Shown: piece after piece, positions 31,575 to 43,630 of the stretch
Layout of the letters: the number at the start of each line of letters is the position of its first letter
Position numbering within the stretch: position 1 is the stretch's first letter
NCBI GenBank assembly: GCA_016110215.1
Contig: JADWQD010000007.1
Span: forward strand, 1,860,001-1,924,000
DNA from: Capronia americana
Lineage: Eukaryota; Ascomycota; Eurotiomycetes; Chaetothyriales; Herpotrichiellaceae
DNA length: 64,000 nt
Direction of reading: 5' to 3'
Notes under the pieces: model-generated
What the model was told of the DNA's origin: nothing
Databases searched by the model: none
The model's input: only the letters and a program-made list of their open reading frames with translations
Made by a program: the position numbers and the translations under genes

Positions 31575-31856
31575 GTGAGCCGCCTTTGCTCGTGTAGCGA
31601 AGTACCTCATGAAGTACAATCTCACAAGACCAGGGGACATGATTTTGCATCCACGTTCGGATTACCTGGCGGAAAACAATCATTTTGGTCATCGCCTGGG
31701 GATGCAGGCGAGGAGCAAAGACGCGTGAAAGTGAGGAGCCTCTTGCAGACGAATAGCAGCACTCACAATCCGAGCACGTCGCGAAGTGACGGCCTTTGTA
31801 GTCATCACGAAAACGTGAATCTCAAGTCAATCTTCAATGACTCTCCTCAAGGCCGA

Positions 31857-33902
31857 ATGTACGACCTTGGATACATCGATGACATCCTTTCGGAATCGAG
31901 TTGCCAATTATGTCGCTTCATTCAATCTTGGATCTACAAAAATAAAGCATTATTCGAACAACAATCTGCACCAGTCAAATGCGAGTTGTGTCCTGAGAAC
32001 AGCCGATACAACGCTGAGAATGACTTTGACTCATTTCCAGAGAAAGCACATCACTACGACAAGTTTCGACTACAAGCTACGCGCTTTGGCGACTCATACG
32101 ATGGCATCCTACCCTCTGATGAGGTCTTTCAGCTTCGAGGACGCCAGTTTCTAGATACCGCTGATATGGCTTTGGCTCAGAGCTGGCTGAAAAGCTGTCG
32201 TGACACGCACGGCGCGTTGTGTCGGTCCACCGAGCTTCAAGGCGATAATGGAATATTTGATTCCTTTCGACTTGTTGACGTACAAACCCGTGTTGTTGTT
32301 ACAATCAAGTCGCATGTTGAATATCTGGCTTTGAGCTATGTCTGGGGAAGCCGCCAATTACAGACGTTCATGTCGACGAAATCGAATTCGTTCAACGACA
32401 GCGGACAACTGGCAGACCTCCGTTTACCGTCTCCACTTCCGGCCACGATCGAGGACGCTATCTCTGTTACGAAGCAGCTTGGTTTTCGCTACTTGTGGGT
32501 TGACGTTGTCTGCATTGTGCAAGACGGCGGCGACCTCAAGTCTCTCCAAATCTCACAGATGGCCCAAATTTTCTCCTCCGCCGTGACGACCATTGCGGCT
32601 GCAGGAGGTGGTAACGTACAGGCTCAGATCCCGGGCGTCCAACCACAGTCCAGGAGACCTTCGGAAAAGATGGTTTCTGTCAATCAGCTGGAAGCGGAAC
32701 TATTTCCTGTAGCACCAAGGAGCAAAACCTCAATCAAGAACTCCACTTGGGCGACCCGAGCATGGTGTTTTGAGGAAAGAGTTCTCTCCAAGCATTGTCT
32801 AATTTTCACCCAGGACCAAATGTTTTTTCATTGCCTCCAGGAAGCACGTTGTGAAGACACGAAAGAAGCAGCCCTCCTTGACCCCCCAAATGAGATAAAA
32901 AATCTGCATTGTAAGTTATACGCAACCCCGAAGAGCATTGATGACCTGTATCCTCTCTTGAGCTTTCTGATTCAATCGTACTCGCAAAGGAGACTGTCCA
33001 AGGCCAAAGATGTTCTCCTGGCATTCGGTGGGATCGTGTCCTTGCTTGAAAGGTCTTTTCACACAAAGTTTATCTACGGATTACCACTGGTGCCTCTTCA
33101 CTATCTTCTTCTATGGCAGCCCTACGAAGCTTTAAAGATCAGGATCAACGACGGATCTACGGACGGATCTGCCGTGACCCCGAACCTTTGTGACTATGCC
33201 GGAAATATGAAGATTTCATATCTGCCAACTTGGACATGGGCTGCATGGGTCGGCGAGGTCTTCTTTCCGGAAAGCGAATTTCACACCTCGGACTACACAA
33301 ATATGATCACATGGCAAAACTCCCACACCGGATGCTTGCCAAACTGTGGGCGAAGTTGCCAAGGGCAGCCTGACGGGAAGATCCTGAGCTTCACGAGTAC
33401 CTATGCCATGTTCAACATCAAGCCGCTGACAGGATTAATGGACAAGTTCGAAGCTGGAACACTGGACTGGTCCAAGATGCGAGTTGAAACAGACGAGGAA
33501 GGTGCCGGATATTCGAAGAATGGATTGAAGAAAGACAGCACAATGCAAAATCTTCTCATCCTTGACGAAGATGGAAAGGCTGCTGGCGAGATCATTCTAG
33601 ATCAAAGCCTACAGTTCTCACAGAACATGAAGTACCCTTTTTTTTCCATTTGTCAGTGCCGAAGTGTCAAACGAACGGTGTGGCGGTCCGGGTGGGGGGC
33701 CGAAGTGGATCGTTATGTAGCTGAAAATCTGGAAACTGGAGAATTTGAGACGGTCGAGCCGAAAGAGACGGAATGGTCTTATGTCAAAGTGATGATGATT
33801 GAAGAAGATGGAAGCTCCGCATACAGGCTGGGTGTTGGCACTATTCACAAAGACGCTTGGAATAAGCAGGCTCTCGGACGCAAAGCATTTCAGCTTGCTT
33901 AA
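31857..33902 (+). CDS. heterokaryon incompatibility (HET) domain protein
   Basis: 681 residues from the first in-frame ATG. HET proteins trigger cell death after fusion of unlike strains, or more generally act in fungal non-self recognition. The core HET motifs are at about 155-250: YLALSYVWG, LPATIEDAISVTKQLGFRYL, WVDVVCIVQD and MAQIFSSAVTTIAAAGG. The usual C-terminal HET signature follows as TRAWCFEERVLSKHCLIF near 300. The N-terminal part has a CQLC pair typical of the family. The remainder (to 681) is variable, as expected. The frame is open upstream of this ATG to 31569 and LCSHHENVNLKSIF there looks coding, so the true start probably lies in an upstream exon I could not place. No NACHT or WD40 partner domain is present. 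Confidence 0.88.
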   Translation: MYDLGYIDDILSESSCQLCRFIQSWIYKNKALFEQQSAPVKCELCPENSRYNAENDFDSFPEKAHHYDKFRLQATRFGDSYDGILPSDEVFQLRGRQFLDTADMALAQSWLKSCRDTHGALCRSTELQGDNGIFDSFRLVDVQTRVVVTIKSHVEYLALSYVWGSRQLQTFMSTKSNSFNDSGQLADLRLPSPLPATIEDAISVTKQLGFRYLWVDVVCIVQDGGDLKSLQISQMAQIFSSAVTTIAAAGGGNVQAQIPGVQPQSRRPSEKMVSVNQLEAELFPVAPRSKTSIKNSTWATRAWCFEERVLSKHCLIFTQDQMFFHCLQEARCEDTKEAALLDPPNEIKNLHCKLYATPKSIDDLYPLLSFLIQSYSQRRLSKAKDVLLAFGGIVSLLERSFHTKFIYGLPLVPLHYLLLWQPYEALKIRINDGSTDGSAVTPNLCDYAGNMKISYLPTWTWAAWVGEVFFPESEFHTSDYTNMITWQNSHTGCLPNCGRSCQGQPDGKILSFTSTYAMFNIKPLTGLMDKFEAGTLDWSKMRVETDEEGAGYSKNGLKKDSTMQNLLILDEDGKAAGEIILDQSLQFSQNMKYPFFSICQCRSVKRTVWRSGWGAEVDRYVAENLETGEFETVEPKETEWSYVKVMMIEEDGSSAYRLGVGTIHKDAWNKQALGRKAFQLA

Positions 33903-36900
33903 GTTCAGTTTTAATGACAATGTTGATGGTGTTGATGCCCACAGACCTGGAGAAAGAGCCCTTCCGGGGGTGATGCAGGAGAATGTCCGCCGTCCTGTCC
34001 AAATCGCGACCAAGGGGAAAGAGATCGACTGGTGGCAGAGGCAGTCTACAATGCGACAGGATAGATTCGGTCGAGGCGGCAGAGATTCCGGGTCTATTGG
34101 AGGAGGACCGGGATGCGATCCCTCAGCATCTCGAACGGGTCCCATCGTCTGAAATTGACAAAAGTTGGTTGTTGTGAATGAAGAGAAAGAGGGAAGACGA
34201 AAAGGCTCAGGCACGACTCGGGGAGCGCTCAGGGATTGCTCTGGAAGCAGCGGGTCAGCCGCAGGAGGATAGGGTTTTCGCACGTGGTACCTCGTACCTT
34301 CTATTCCTTAATTGCTGCACAGAATGAATCATATATTCCTATACGCCTCGCACGAGTACGAGCACGAGTACGCTAATTAAATAGTGGGACCGTGCAGTAG
34401 AATCCAAATCACGCGAGGACATGACAGGACAGGCAGAAGGCAGGCTCGTCAGGCTCGATTGGCGATGTTTCTCTATTCTCTGTTCTCTGTTTTCTGGTTC
34501 CCTTTCTCCGTAGCCTCGAAATGAATGAGTACAGCATATATAGGCGAGCAAAACAAGGCGAGAAAGACAATGGCAAGACAATGCAAAAGCAAAGCAAACC
34601 TTAGTCGCGGAGGAATTTTGCATCCCTGCCTATGTAGGTATGTAGGATACCTAGACCGACGGTTATCGATTGCAGATCAGCCCCTTTTAGGGCACAGCCT
34701 TATTTTTACAGCCTTGCACAACCGTCGTCGATGTCACCCACCAAGCCGCCAACCGAGAATGTTTTTGCTTAGACGGCGGCGGTGGCTCTCCTTGTGTGTT
34801 TTTCTTGTGATTGTGCATGGCGGTATGCATGCATGAGTTGGAGTTGCAGGTGGCGCTCTGGGATGGATGCGGTACGCGGAGGGCGGGTGCGGTACTGTAG
34901 TACTTGAGTGAAATCGTTGGGACTCTGGCTGGGAGGGTGGATTAGCATCGATACGAGTACTGTAGGCGCGTTTTCGCTGAGAGACATATATGCGCGCGCA
35001 CGTACAGCTGAAGAGAGTTGAAACCGGACGGCCCGGTCGATTTGCTCTACTCGCCATAAAATGCTTTGCGCTTCTCTTTCCCTGGTGCTTCCCTTTGCTT
35101 GGGGTCGTGTGTAACCCACGCCAATGAAGGAGAGGGTGACCTTCTGAAAGCCTGCGGCGATTCATCCGGAGTGCTGGCGGCGCAAACTCGCCTGCGCATA
35201 TGTGTGTAGGTGAGGACGGGGCCGGGAGCTTTTCACCGCTTGAAGGACACTTTGTATGTGGTATCAGCTTTGACGCCTCACATCAGACGGTGTATAGGGC
35301 AGGGAAAGGCAGGCCGCTCTGGGAGAGGGTACATTCGCGGGATGTCTAGATGGAAGTAATAGAAGCGACAGGCTTTCTTGATGCAGGGCACCGCACGATT
35401 CCGTCGCTTTGCAATCGATACCGTAGCTCTGAGGAATAGAGATTGAGTGTCAGCGTATTCGTCCTTGAAGAAATTCCATTCCGCTGCCTGTTCTGTACCT
35501 TATGCTGTGAGGGTCCTTTTCTGGGAAGTTAGCTGAATCCCATACAACACGTAACCAATTGCCTCGAGAGGTTCCTCATGGGGTGATTTCAGGGGTACAA
35601 TCACCGAAAGTTTTGATAGTGATCAACAGTTGCAGCACTTCACGTCTTCGTATGAGGTTCAATCTGCTGAACCACGCCGTGGCTCGTTCATAGAAGAGAG
35701 CGCATAAAATGGGCAAAGGGCTGACATGCTTCGACTGTGCACTCGCACTCTCAATGAGTCATTGCCCCTATGATCATGAGACTTCCATGTACAATGTCTT
35801 TGACGTCAACTGCCGGATGGTTACCTCTCTGGAGGCCCTCCCAAATGCTGTTGCGCGGCAGCAGAGAAATGCGATCGTGCTTCGACGCACAGGCAGGTCT
35901 GATGAGGTTCGGGGACCAACGTTGGAGGAATGCTGCCGTGGTTCGAGACCACGAAGTAGGACCTTTCTTACTGTCCAGGGCGCTCGAGAGGCTCTCCGCG
36001 AAGTATGACCTTTGCTTCTGTCTAAGACGCTCAAGAGCAATGTACTGCGGAATATGTGGCCCGGGGGACGGTCGGGCCGAGGAGGAAGGGAGCACCAGCA
36101 CCAGCAATCGGAAAATCAGTCGGTCTTGAAAGCTACTGGCAAAGACGACGGAAGACGGTTTTGGTCGCACTGACCGAGAGAGGGGGAGACACACAGAGAG
36201 AGAGCCAGCCGGGCGCAACGACATAGGAACAAGCTGTCTGTGCCTATCTGTCTGTCGGCCAGGCTGGTAGAGCACAGAACATGACTGACAGCGAGTAGTG
36301 CCCTGATGGACCAGTTCGATCGGGGTTGTGAAATGGTTTGGCTACCCAGGCTACATTGGCGTCTCGAGAAGTGGCTGCGCATTTCGAAGGGAAGTCGAGG
36401 CAGCAAGCAACAACGATAGGTTACTAGCCATGCATACTAGCCATTGCATGGCAGGATGTACTCAAACCTCAGTCGGAAGCCGCGAGGTCCGAAGGGCGTG
36501 TTGCGTTCAGGGTAGTGTAGGGTGCCCCAAGCCGCCTCACTGGACGATACCAGACACAACATCTGATAGGAGTGACGGACGGGAGCTCGCATGGCGGCGC
36601 CGCGAGCAAGAAATCTGACATCTTCATGGGCTCAAACCCCAGGACAACGCAGAGTAGAGACACTCTCGCTTGAAATGCTTCCCAGCACTCACTGACGGGG
36701 ACGAATCGCGAAAGGTCATGCTGCTTGGCCCGCGAATAGCGACGACGTGTACGGAGTATTTTGGACCAAGGCATCCGAATTTCCGGTCGGTAAAGACGGG
36801 CTGCAGCACGACAACTGTACCTTTGGGCCAGTCATGATGCGATGACTCGCGAGAAGCGCTGGGAATGTGCCAGAATGACCAGCAAAAGCGACGCTAGCTT

Positions 36901-37369
36901 CACCGATACGAAACCACCTCGTCAGGTTTGTGTCTTGTGTCTTTGAGACGGCGTTCCATTTCGTCTAGAAGAGATTCACGGGCTCGACATGTCGCTTGCG
37001 GTTCGACTTGCGCGCCGTTCTTTCGGGGCCTAGAATTTGCTTATGAGTAATTACGGTCGAAGCCTGCGATTCAGGATTCCAGATTCTCCCCAGTCCAGCA
37101 AACGCTGCTGCTCGATCAACCCCGTGTTTCAGATCCGGAACGAACCTTTTTTCCAATGCGACAACGCTGCTAAGGCCTATTCGCCCGCTTCCACCGCCTC
37201 AAGTTTGAGGTTTGGGGCGCAGGGCAAAACAGGAATTTGACTTTGGGGCGTGGTGGTAGCTTGCCCTCGTCTTCGGAAGCGAGTTCGGATGTGCCAGTGA
37301 ACTCTATCTGTCACTTGAGACGCAACATCCGAAGATCTGCTACTGTACATGGTGTTTGGAGCGGTGGAG

Positions 37370-37483
37370 GTGAAGCTGCCGAGAAGCAGGCTTGCCCACG
37401 TCTCTGCTATGTTGGACGGGCGGAGTGAAGTGAAGCTATCGACAAGCACGCTCGCCCACGTCTTTGCTACAGTATGTTGGACG
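37370..37483. repeat. imperfect direct duplication, about 50-54 bp at 60-bp spacing
   Basis: 37370-37418 and 37430-37483 both read GTGAAGCT...CGCCCACGTCT...TGTTGGACG with a few substitutions and a 4-bp insert in the second copy. On the minus strand this makes TWASVLVDSFTS and TWASLLLGSFTS, but that frame starts at TTG. Confidence 0.8.
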
Positions 37484-39107
37484 ACCGCAGTACGTAACAA
37501 GCTGTGCAGAACGTTCTTCACATCGCCAGCTGTCGCTCCGCAGCACGTCACATCCTCTGCCGCCGTGCATGACTCAATAGTGCTGATCGTTCCGTTGCTG
37601 CCCAAGAGACATTTCTTGCAGGCGCTGCACAGTCTCTAGAGCGGTCGGCGGAAAGTACATACGTGCTTTGCCACCGTGGGGCATGCGCCGAGGTGAGTCG
37701 CGGCCCAATTGCTGCCTCTACGACATCCTCGCCGGATTCGTCCGATCCAAGGGACTTTACTGTCTCTCTCCTCCGTGTCTAACGTCGCATGTTATCACGT
37801 TGGGTAGCCATTAAGTGGCAAAGGGATCGTACATCGAGAAATGGGACGGATCTACACCGGTCCTGACCACCACGACGCAGACCAGGAGAAGTCTCCGATT
37901 GAGCCAAAACGGACGGACGAGTGCGAGGTTGCAAAAGACAAACAATGAGAAGGATTGGGCAGGGCTGACGACGAGCACCTTTGGCTTGAGCATAATCGCG
38001 GATAAGGCGTTCGTCTCGGACTGGTGCCTTGTGGCCCAAATCTTTGTCTTCCAGCGTAACCTCGTAGCCCTGGACAATTTCCAACACTCAGTGCCTGCGC
38101 TTCCATTTCGTAGCCAAGAGTATGATGGCTGCATCGTTGTGGTCCTCTAGGCCGGTGTCGCGGTCGTCTCTGCCATGTAGCGCCACGGCTGCTCTTTGTG
38201 TAACGAGAGGGCTGGTTGATCCGCGGAAAGCAGCCTCCTTCAATGTCTAGTAGTACCTTTGCTGTCCCGTTAGAGGCACTGCATACAATACTCCGGGGGA
38301 GATTCTCTGCTGTTGAGCTGATAGAAGCTTGCGCCTCGCATATTTAGTATGGGCTGTAGATTTTCTGAGCTCCGTCCACGCGTAGTTGAATCCCTCTGTC
38401 CCCTGTAGCGTCTTCACCTGTTTCGAGAGCCGCCGTCTTCTGCGGTTCAACTCCGCAGCTTGTGATCAGTTCATGTTTTGAGAAGATCGTATCGATCCAG
38501 GATCCGGCCCCGTATTTTTAATGATGTACAGCCTCGCGTCCAGACGCAAGAGAACGGGGTGGAGCGTGCGCCTCTCTTTTAATCAGATTGTTCTGAGACC
38601 ATGAAAGTAATCGTGGTCGAGATATCAGGGATGGACGACCAGATGATGCGTCCTGATCTCTCGATGCTTGGCCCTCGTGACAATCGCCGCGCTGCCTGGG
38701 AGAAAGATTATTCGAGGCAATATGAGACAGGGAATCGTCGATCGTCGAATGCCGCTAAATTTCATGGTCAGCGAATACTCCCTTCAAACATCCACTGTTG
38801 CCCGTGACGGCCACGGTCTGACGTACTGCAAGAAAGGAAGATACTTCCTGTTGGCCCGATCCTCCAATGTTTAGGTAGACCAGGCAACAGTCCATGCCCG
38901 GGTGCCGTTGTCCGGACCATCGCTCGAGTGCGGTCTTCTGCCCTGTGCCGGCGGGAAGGAACGGGGAAGGGAATACCATGCCTTGGTTCCATTCAACCGA
39001 AACCGAAGGCAGGCTCATATTGCGACACTTCCGCAACTTCAGATCGGCTGATTCAGATCTGCTTTCCGATGCACAGATGGTGGGAGGTCTGGTTGTCTGT
39101 TCCCGGG

Positions 39108-39207
39108 GTGTGTTCTTCGAGTATTAGGAAACCCACCAGCGAAGAGGTGTGGTCCAGTGTGTTCTTCGAGTAATCAGGAAGCCCACCAGGGGACAGGTCC
39201 GGTCCCA
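39108..39207. repeat. two-copy direct repeat, 49-bp period
   Basis: 39108-39156 and 39157-39207 both begin GTGTGTTCTTCGAGTA and share CCCACCAG and the GGTCC end, with several differences. No flanking target-site duplication was seen. Confidence 0.85.
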
Positions 39208-39621
39208 TGCAGGATCGAACTCATATCTCGCGGACCTGTATCTCTCGTCGCGGCAGGAGTTGAATTGCTGCCTGCCTTATCGTCTGGAGAGTCTCTGGGT
39301 AAGATGCGGTGTGCAAAAGTGAGGCTTGCATCTCGTTTCGGCGGGTGCACCATGCAATTGGCCTGGCCTGCAGGCTCAGAGCCCCCCCATTACTGGCCGC
39401 ATAGCCCAATGTTATAGGGGGGTGACAGAACACAGATTCAGCTTCGAGAGGTTTAATCATGTGCCAGCATGATCGTCCTTGCTAACGCGAGCAGTGTGAG
39501 GATGTTGCGTGATAAAGCAGAGACCTGTGTATAAGACGGAGTATCTGACGCCTGCATCGTCGAAGAAAACAGTGTGCTCGTCTTCATAAGCTTGGGGCAT
39601 AAAATATCATTGCGGGGCAGT

Positions 39622-40861
39622 TCATTGAAATCCCAATCCTCTAAGCCTGGCTCTTCTTTCGAGGATTACGCTCTCCGTCTGCCTATATAGAGCGTCGAGC
39701 TGTTCCATTGATAAGGAGTCCATCAAAATTCTCGCAACCTGCGTGGCTGCGCTGACAAGTTGTAACATGTACCGGTCGTCCTTGGGCGTTCTGGGTTGTT
39801 GATCTCTGTTGCTCTGCCTGACCGCAATGGAATTTTCCAGAGTCGTCACAAACTGTTTGATCTGGTTGTCATAGAGGACGCGCGCTGGGATTCTCCGCTT
39901 CGTGGCCAGCCTCTTCAGCAGATACGCCCACTCCGTCCACTCCCGGTCGGCTGGAGTTCGAACCCGGGGCTTATCCCGCTCCAGAGGGATGGGAAACTGA
40001 TACTTCGCCACGAAATGGAAGGCACATCGGGATAGGATGTCGTTCACATGCAGGATGATCTCATCTTGCTCGTCGACTTCGAGGTGGACAGGGAGCGATG
40101 GCAGGGCTTGCGACCGCGCGTGTTCCTGTTGCGGAACAGGCAACGGCAGGAGTTGCGAAGGCCCATCAAACTCATCCTGGTTAAATGGGCGCCTCCGAGT
40201 GTGATAGCGAGTGGCCGTCCTGCCGAGTTCAGACGCCCGTCGATTTTGGGTCTCCATGTCAAATTCTGCATAGCCCTGGCTGGTAGGCGACCCGGTCTGA
40301 AGGATGAAGCTGTCCTGGCTCTGTCGTCGAAGCGCAATATTCTGGTCGTCCGGATTCGACCTTGGAGGCGGGCCATGTTGCTGGTAGGAGCCCGGGTCCG
40401 ACGTAAAGGCCGATGACTGTGAGATGTACGACAGCGGCCGGAAAGGATCGCCCACGGCCGTCGTGGTGGGCATGCGAGTTGCGCTATGTATCTCTGGAGG
40501 CAGCCGTTGCCGCAGTCTCTCCGACCGATCAGGAGAGACACGTCCGCCAGGTTCCCCGGCGAAAGGATCGTAGTTGGACGACGGCCATTGCGTAAACCTG
40601 CTGCACGCGCGTGTTAATAAAGACTTCTTCGAGCAGCCCTGTTCAGCTGGCTGGCACCTGCCTTTGGAAAGCAAAAGGAGAAGAATTGTCGGCCGGCGGT
40701 CTCAGTGTGGCGGTGTCTTGCGGTCCGGAGTAGAGGAAATCCTCCTTCCCAGACATCCCCGCGTTGGTGTCCGTCAAGTCGAGGGCAAACCGAACCCCAG
40801 GAGCGAGAGCCGAAGAGTACGTGGGATGTAGATTGCTGATCGGGGAGCTCAACGCCAACAT
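39622..40861 (-). CDS. unrecognised fungal protein, conserved-looking C-terminal helical domain
   Basis: Model of two exons: 40662-40861 and 39622-40597, giving 391 residues; the join uses a GC donor (CAAAG|GCAGGT) with a TTAAC branch and GCAG acceptor. With a GT donor three bases later the frame breaks. The minimum alternative starts at the ATG 40473 (MPTTTAVGDPF) and gives 283 residues. The N-terminal half is disordered, rich in Ser/Pro/Gln/Arg. The last 170 residues are compact: IILHVNDILSRCAFHFVAKY, QFPIPLERDKPRVRTPADRE, WTEWAYLLKRLATKRRIPAR, VLYDNQIKQFVTTLENSIAV, then a helical end with LVSAATQVARILMDSLSMEQ. I do not recognise a family. The C-terminal exon is well supported as coding; the first exon and start are uncertain. 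Confidence 0.5.
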
Positions 40862-43630
40862 GATCAGAGCGGCCAGAAGATGTGCAACCGGGGAGGGAGG
40901 CAGAACAAATGCAGTTGGGAACTGGCGTGTGTACTGCTTCCCACTATGATAGGAGAGTGTTGGATGGTCCGTTGGCCAGGGGTTCGCATCGGGCACTCGT
41001 CAAGCATTGGGCATTAGTTTCGAGGCCGAACCGTTTGCGAAAGAAGGGACGGCGGAATGAAAATACGACAAAGTTATTGACTTCGTCATGGGCACGTGAA
41101 GAGGGACCAGGCAGTCTCCAAAGTTGTCTGATCAGTGATGCCCGCAACCCCCGGAGCAGCCTAGTTCTTACAGATGGCCCACCTAACAGGGGCTGAAACA
41201 AAAGTGCCCGACCCTGGGCAGCGGATACTTGCCGACATCTGGGATGAGGCGTTGAGGCGTTCCCTGTCCATTGCGCACCATTTTAGCACTTGGACACGGT
41301 CTGGTCAGAGCGCCACTTAGCCGTGCTTTCGAGCAAGAGATGATTCCTCGGGTCCCTGGGTTTTCTGGAAAGGTGCTAATTTGTTCGCGAGCGACGGCGC
41401 CGAGGGGAGTTGCCAGGGGCGGCAGCACCCGACACGACACTGACTAAAAGTCTTGTTGGTGTGGTACGCGGCCCCAGGTGATGCCCTGTATGTCGAGGGT
41501 ACCCAATAACTGTATCTGCTCTTGACGGTGAATGTGAGCTGCAGCAACTGGCAGTCACGCGTTCCCACACGATCGACGAAGCATTGAGCGACTGCGGGAC
41601 GGCGTAAACACTGTCAGGTCGCGAGTTCGTGGCAGGACACCAATCTGGAGATGCACGCCGCCCCAAGTTGGAGACAAAGGTGTTCCAGCGCGTTGGAGTT
41701 GGTCGTTTCGAGCGCAAGCGGCGGATCATACTGCAGTGGAGATCCACGGGTGATGAGCGCGTGAGGCGCTGCTAGCGAGGCCGCATGGCATGCACCAGTA
41801 TTATTAGGCCTCGTTGGTTCGATCTCTCGAGGCCAATAGCTAGTAGAGCGGTCCTCTGCATCGCAGAGCTCATGGTCACAAAGAAAGTGGTAATCAGACA
41901 CAATGCCCATATGTTGCTACCCAGTAAACGCGCAAGCAAAGACAGCATCGAGTCTGAGGGACCAGTACACCATGTCTCGGTCGCGGGCCCGAATGACCAG
42001 GAAGGCGCAGGGTGACTTTCCGTGAGCAAGGACCTCTTCGGTAGAAAGAAATCCAAGACGGACTGGAGAAGACCCATCTTTGCTGCCCAAGCGTAATGGC
42101 TGCCCAGCTGCCGATCAGGAGAATGATCTGCGACCGCCCTGGTGAGGCTACTCGTCCAGAATTTTCTCGAAGCTAGCCCTGACACACGACTTGTCCATCC
42201 AAGAAAAGTTATTAGCCAGAGAGCCAGGTCGATGGATGAAGCACCGAAGCCAGAATGGGAACAGCAGAGGTGACAAGCGAGACGAACTGCTGTCTCGTGG
42301 TGTGGTATCGGCGGCGCAGGAACGACAGCTTGGAAAGCCCGGCCCGACTGGCTGTGCAGAAGAAGCTCGAGAAGGCAGGTACTGCTGTATCCAGTACCCG
42401 GAACTCAAAAGTTGATAAAACGCCAGACGAGTTTCGGTAGTCAGTCTGGACCCGACTCCAACAGGGCAGGTTACCGAGGCCCTGGCCGAACGGACCCATG
42501 TCATTGATTGGCCTACGGGGAAGATCGAAGCCCAACCAAGCTGGATATCCTGCTCAGTTCGATCCAGGATCATGGTGCCGTGGAAGCGGGAAGTTGGGGT
42601 GGGCGCGCGCAACGGGCAAACTCTGATTCTTCAGCGCGAGCGATGTCCCACTGCAGCAAGGTCGAAAACAAGAACGAGCCAAGTGGTCAGTGGCCAGCAG
42701 GCTAAGCCAGAGAAGGAGCATCAGGCAATCAACTGGCAAGCGGGAAGTGGGCTGGATGGTGAAAGTGGACGTGTGGTAATCGGCGAAACAGGCAAAAAAG
42801 GGGTTGATGTCGGCGAGAGCCTCGCTGCAGAATTGCTCCCGTCAAGCCCCCTTCAATCCCCCCCCCTGTCCCAATGTCCCAAAGCGTCGCTGGCCTGCCA
42901 AGGCTTGCGCAACGTCATCCTCGGGCTTCCAGTCGGCGCCATTGGTGTAGTGGGTGGCCGGGGGTGGTGGCTACTCGAACATGAGACAGCGACCTCGCAA
43001 GGCTATGATAGTAGGCTCGTAGGCTATTGAAGTACCACCACCTCATCTCCTCCTTTACTGTGGCAGAGCAAGAGCGAAAGCCACAGCTCGCCGATGTGCT
43101 GGTACTCGTACTGCTTGCTCGTTCACTCACGATAACTAGCTGCTCCTGTGGAGTGTCCTAAAAGTCACCCCGACCCATTTCTACTCCCGTGGTACTCGTG
43201 CGAGTGAAATACAAATTGAAAGGGCCGCAGTGCCCCTCACCACCGGCAGCCAGGTACCGTGCCGGGATGAGTTTCCACTTCTGCAAGTATTCGGCCCCCA
43301 TTGCTAACGTCTCCATCCACGATCCTGGGACGGTGGGCTTCCAAGTTCTAGATCCCGACTCGGGGACGGAGTAAGCACGACCCAAGGTTGGCGTTTGATC
43401 AAAAGTTCCAGAGAACAAGCTGATGCACAGCACAACGGCAATGTGTGTCTGCTATTGCTGTCCGACCTCGGATTATCAATGCTGACATGATATCCCGCCT
43501 GTACCATTGACTGTTGCAAGACTCGGGGACGGGACGGGAAATCCGGCGCCCAGGGCAGATGGTTCTACAATCTCCGACTGTCTATATTTTGCTATAGACA
43601 TTGCGGCGCACCCATCGGCAAGAACTGGAC
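40862..43630. other. 2.8-kb intergenic region
   Basis: No gene supported. Frames up to 154 codons on both strands (for example 42148-42612 minus and 42572-43030 plus) overlap one another and look random. The left end is the promoter side of the unrecognised gene. No long repeat seen. Confidence 0.5.

Larger units (their letters stand above)
33903..39621. other. 5.7-kb gene-poor block
   Basis: No coding region supported. The many frames of 60-170 codons have no common start context, no motif and no phase-consistent joins. Two small imperfect duplications are listed separately. Simple repeats are minor (for example GAGCAC/GAGTAC-type words at 34345-34375). It could be a degraded former gene region or regulatory DNA; the sequence alone does not say. 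Confidence 0.5.

Noticed and set aside
31297..31692. 131-codon minus-strand frame with a true ATG, divergent from the HET gene
   Set aside because: Composition is protein-like in places, but there is no motif I recognise and it overlaps the open 5' part of the HET frame. It needs RNA evidence before it is called.
33618..34283. 221-codon minus-strand frame
   Set aside because: Overlaps the 3' end of the HET gene antisense; no motif.
35938..35954. Perfect T-arm-like hairpin (CGTGG TTCGAGA CCACG)
   Set aside because: No matching acceptor stem, D-arm or anticodon arm upstream, so it is not a tRNA.
37177..37605. 142-codon minus-strand frame with a repeated TWAS motif
   Set aside because: Begins at TTG, no splice support; the repeat is explained by the small DNA duplication.
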